Assembly: GCF_004798585.1 (NCBI RefSeq)
Contig: NZ_PPXQ01000009.1
Coordinates: 1-64,000, forward strand
Reading direction: 5' to 3'
Length of the DNA stretch: 64,000 nucleotides
Source of the DNA: Massilia sp. Mn16-1_5
GTDB lineage: Bacteria; Pseudomonadota; Gammaproteobacteria; Burkholderiales; Burkholderiaceae_D
The position numbers and the translations under genes are program-made. Below are positions 61,985 through 64,000 of the stretch, in pieces. Within the stretch, counting starts at the first letter, position 1, and each line of letters opens with the position of its first letter. The notes beneath the pieces were generated by a model. The model saw nothing but the letters and a program-made list of their open reading frames with translations. It did no database searches and was not told where the DNA came from.

Positions 61985-63781
61985 ATGACACTTCGCGCCA
62001 CTCTTTTCGCCTTGCTGTTCGCTGGCGCCACCTGCACCTTGCCGGCGGGCGCAGCCCCGGCCGCTCCAGTGAAGGGCGAAAAAGTGCTGCATCTGTTCCT
62101 GTCGACCAGCGAAACCGGCCTCGATCCGGCCGCCGCCTCCGACATCGCCACCTTGTCCCTGCTGGAAAACCTGTTCGACCCCCTGCTGCGCTACGACTAC
62201 CTGGCGCGCCCGGTCAAACTGCGTCCGAATACGGCAACAAGCATGCCGGAAGTCAGCGCCGACGGGCGTACCTACACCTTCCGTATCCGCCCCGGCATTT
62301 ATTTCACGCCCGACCCGGCGTTCAAGGGGATCAAACGCGAGATGACGGCGCAGGACTATGTGTACAGCCTGACGCGCCTGTACGATCCTTCCCTGAAATC
62401 GCCCTGGTCGTACATGTTCGACGGCAAGCTCGAAGGCGACGAGGCGCTGAAAAATCGCTTCAGCTATGACACGGCCATTCCCGGCCTGCGGGCGCTCGAC
62501 AAGTACACCCTGCGCATTCGTCTAAAAGAACCCGACAACAACTTCCTGTTTTATATGGCCACGCCGGCATCCGGCGTGGTGGCGCGCGAAGTGATCGAGG
62601 CCTATCCGGGGCAGGCCGGCAACCATCCGATCGGCACCGGTCCCTTCATGCTGGGCGACTGGAAGAGAAGCGACCGCATCGTCCTGCTGGCCAATCCCTA
62701 TTCGACGGCCGTGTTCAGCGCCACGCCTGGCAAGGATCCCGAGGACCAGGCGATTGCCGCCGCATTGAACGGCAAACGCCTGCCGCGGGTGGACCGGGTG
62801 GAAGTCAAAATCGCCGAGGAATTCCAGGGCCGCATGCTCGGCTTCCTGAACAGCGAATACGACTACCTCGAGCAGGTGCCGGAATCGATGACGGAGATGG
62901 TGATCCGCGACGGTCAATTAAAACCGGAACTGCAGGCGCGCGGCATGCGATTGTCGCGCTTTCCCGTGCTGCAGACCTATTACATGTGGATGAACATGAA
63001 CGATCCGGTGCTGGGTGGCTACAGCAAGGATCGGATCGCCCTGCGCCGCGCCATCGCGCTGGCCTACAACAGTGCGGAAGACATCGCGCTCCTGAAAAAA
63101 GGCTTTGCGATCAAGGCCGAGTCGCCGCTGCCGCCGAATGTACTCGGCTACGACCCGGGTTACCGCAGCCCGATCCCCTACGACCCGGCGCTGGCCAACG
63201 CATTATTGGACCGCCACGGTTACGGCAAGCGTGATGACGAGGGATTCCGGCGCACCCCGGACGGCAAGCCGCTGACCCTGACCATGCACAGCGAAGCGAC
63301 GGTCGGCGGCCGCCTGCGCGACGAGCTGTGGCGCAAATGCCTGAACTCGATCGGCCTGCGTGTCGTCTTTAAATCGGACAAGAAGACCGAGATCATCAAG
63401 GCTTCGCGCCTGGGCAAGGTGACCATGTTCGAGAGTAACTGGATCGCCGACTTCCCCGACGGCGACAATTTTTACCAGCTGCTCTACGGCCCGAACGCGG
63501 GCCGCGCCAACTACGCCCGCTTCAATTTGCCGGCCTATAACAGCCGCTACGAACAGGCGCGCCAGCTGAACGACGGCCCCGCGCGCCAACAGCTGTATTT
63601 CGAGATGAACCAGCTGATCCACGCCTATAACCCCTGGGTGCCGTTGACCCATGCGGTATCGGCCGACATCCGTCATTCGTGGTTAAAAAACTACAAGCGT
63701 CACCCGGTCGAATTCACGTCCTGGCGCTATCTGGATGTCGATGTTGCGGAAAGAGCACGCGCTGCCGAGCGGCAGCGTTAG
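61985..63781 (+). CDS. ABC-transporter oligopeptide-binding protein (SBP family 5)
   Basis: A 598-residue periplasmic protein with a signal peptide (about 1-23). It is of the OppA/MppA type: LHLFLSTSETGLDPAAASD, LLENLFDPLLRYDYLARPV, YTFRIRPGIYFTPDPAF, and IGTGPFMLGDWKRSDRIVLL. The C-terminal region includes FESNWIADFPDGDNFYQLLY. Relatives bind peptides or murein tripeptide. No ABC permease or ATPase gene follows in the window, so it is either an orphan or works with a transporter encoded elsewhere. Confidence 0.88.
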   Translation: MTLRATLFALLFAGATCTLPAGAAPAAPVKGEKVLHLFLSTSETGLDPAAASDIATLSLLENLFDPLLRYDYLARPVKLRPNTATSMPEVSADGRTYTFRIRPGIYFTPDPAFKGIKREMTAQDYVYSLTRLYDPSLKSPWSYMFDGKLEGDEALKNRFSYDTAIPGLRALDKYTLRIRLKEPDNNFLFYMATPASGVVAREVIEAYPGQAGNHPIGTGPFMLGDWKRSDRIVLLANPYSTAVFSATPGKDPEDQAIAAALNGKRLPRVDRVEVKIAEEFQGRMLGFLNSEYDYLEQVPESMTEMVIRDGQLKPELQARGMRLSRFPVLQTYYMWMNMNDPVLGGYSKDRIALRRAIALAYNSAEDIALLKKGFAIKAESPLPPNVLGYDPGYRSPIPYDPALANALLDRHGYGKRDDEGFRRTPDGKPLTLTMHSEATVGGRLRDELWRKCLNSIGLRVVFKSDKKTEIIKASRLGKVTMFESNWIADFPDGDNFYQLLYGPNAGRANYARFNLPAYNSRYEQARQLNDGPARQQLYFEMNQLIHAYNPWVPLTHAVSADIRHSWLKNYKRHPVEFTSWRYLDVDVAERARAAERQR

Positions 63782-63964
63782 AAAGTGATAGATTTCCGCT
63801 TATAAACATTCCTCGAAGTTATACTTCTCGCCAGTTATTTCATTGGATGGCGCCCCATGCGCGGCGTAGTCTCGGAACGACTCATAACGTAATGCCATGA
63901 CATTACACATAAGCGACATAGTGCGCACTGATTACAAGTTTGACGGAACCCTTAGGAGAGACGC

Positions 63965-64000
63965 GTGAAGTTAAAGAAATTAGCCCATCTGATTGCATTG
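63965..64000 (+). CDS. Start of a truncated gene with an exported N-terminus
   Basis: GTG 63965 follows AGGAGAG at good spacing and opens VKLKKLAHLIAL, a positively charged, hydrophobic start that looks like a signal peptide. The gene leaves the window after 12 codons. Similar starts are common on TonB-dependent receptors of Oxalobacteraceae, but this cannot be decided here. The 183 bases before it contain no gene I can support. Confidence 0.5.
   Translation, partial: MKLKKLAHLIAL

Overview
The window reads as chromosomal DNA of a high-GC betaproteobacterium, most likely Oxalobacteraceae (Massilia/Telluria-like). The basis is the codon usage, the ybeD-lipB-lipA and rsmI/lpoA-yraN-diaA-dolP blocks, and protein sequences that look Burkholderiales-like throughout; I could not run a search. 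There is one tRNA, and no rRNA, CRISPR array, phage module or intact insertion sequence. About sixty genes fill nearly all of the window, and no stretch longer than 300 bases lacks a gene.

Layout. (1) 1-2400: a remnant of a copper P-type ATPase, then ybeD, lipB and lipA (lipoate attachment) ending at a strong terminator. (2) 2422-17534, all minus strand: a 15-kb MSHA-like type IV pilus locus. In transcription order it holds histidine kinase, receiver protein, GAF/HD-GYP protein, STAS-fused assembly ATPase, GspF-like platform, major pilin, four minor pilin-like proteins (one fused to a DNRLRE-type adhesive domain), GGDEF cyclase, PilM/N/O/P-like proteins and an MshL-like secretin. (3) 17788-26250: a SUV3-family RNA helicase, a hotdog thioesterase, an unknown lipoprotein, a TlpA-like protein and the dolP-diaA-yraN-lpoA/rsmI envelope and housekeeping cluster, with a REPIN-like repeat after rsmI. 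(4) tRNA-Pro(UGG) with a clear promoter and terminator. (5) 26528-37779, minus strand: leucine catabolism genes (liuB, liuC, liuD, liuE) with a complete bioA-bioF-bioD-bioB set inserted among them. The same run therefore encodes a biotin-dependent carboxylase and the synthesis of its cofactor. (6) 37847-43087: a soluble PAS-PAS-GAF histidine kinase, an AbiEi/AbiEii-like toxin-antitoxin pair behind a duplicated operator, and a PerM-type permease. (7) 43154-63781: a region dominated by cell-wall turnover. It contains D-amino acid dehydrogenase, a class-C-like serine hydrolase, a GntR regulator, MurQ, an AmpG-like permease, NagX, a DigH-like glycan hydrolase, a BadF-type amino-sugar kinase, an AmiD-like amidase, a LysR regulator, a DdpX/VanX-like dipeptidase, a TonB-dependent receptor, PBP4 (DacB), fused SpmA/SpmB and an oligopeptide-binding protein.

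How the parts fit together. The pilus locus appears to carry its own control circuit: a two-component input, a c-di-GMP synthase, a candidate c-di-GMP phosphodiesterase, and an ATPase with an MshEN-like c-di-GMP site behind a STAS domain. The cell-wall region can be read as a pathway from wall fragments (amidase, DigH, dipeptidase, DacB) through import (AmpG-like) to sugar phosphorylation (kinase) and lactyl-ether cleavage (MurQ), with GntR as the likely local repressor. Three related palindromic repeats built on GTAGGGTGG/CCACCCTAC lie just beyond gene 3' ends and look like a dispersed REP family.
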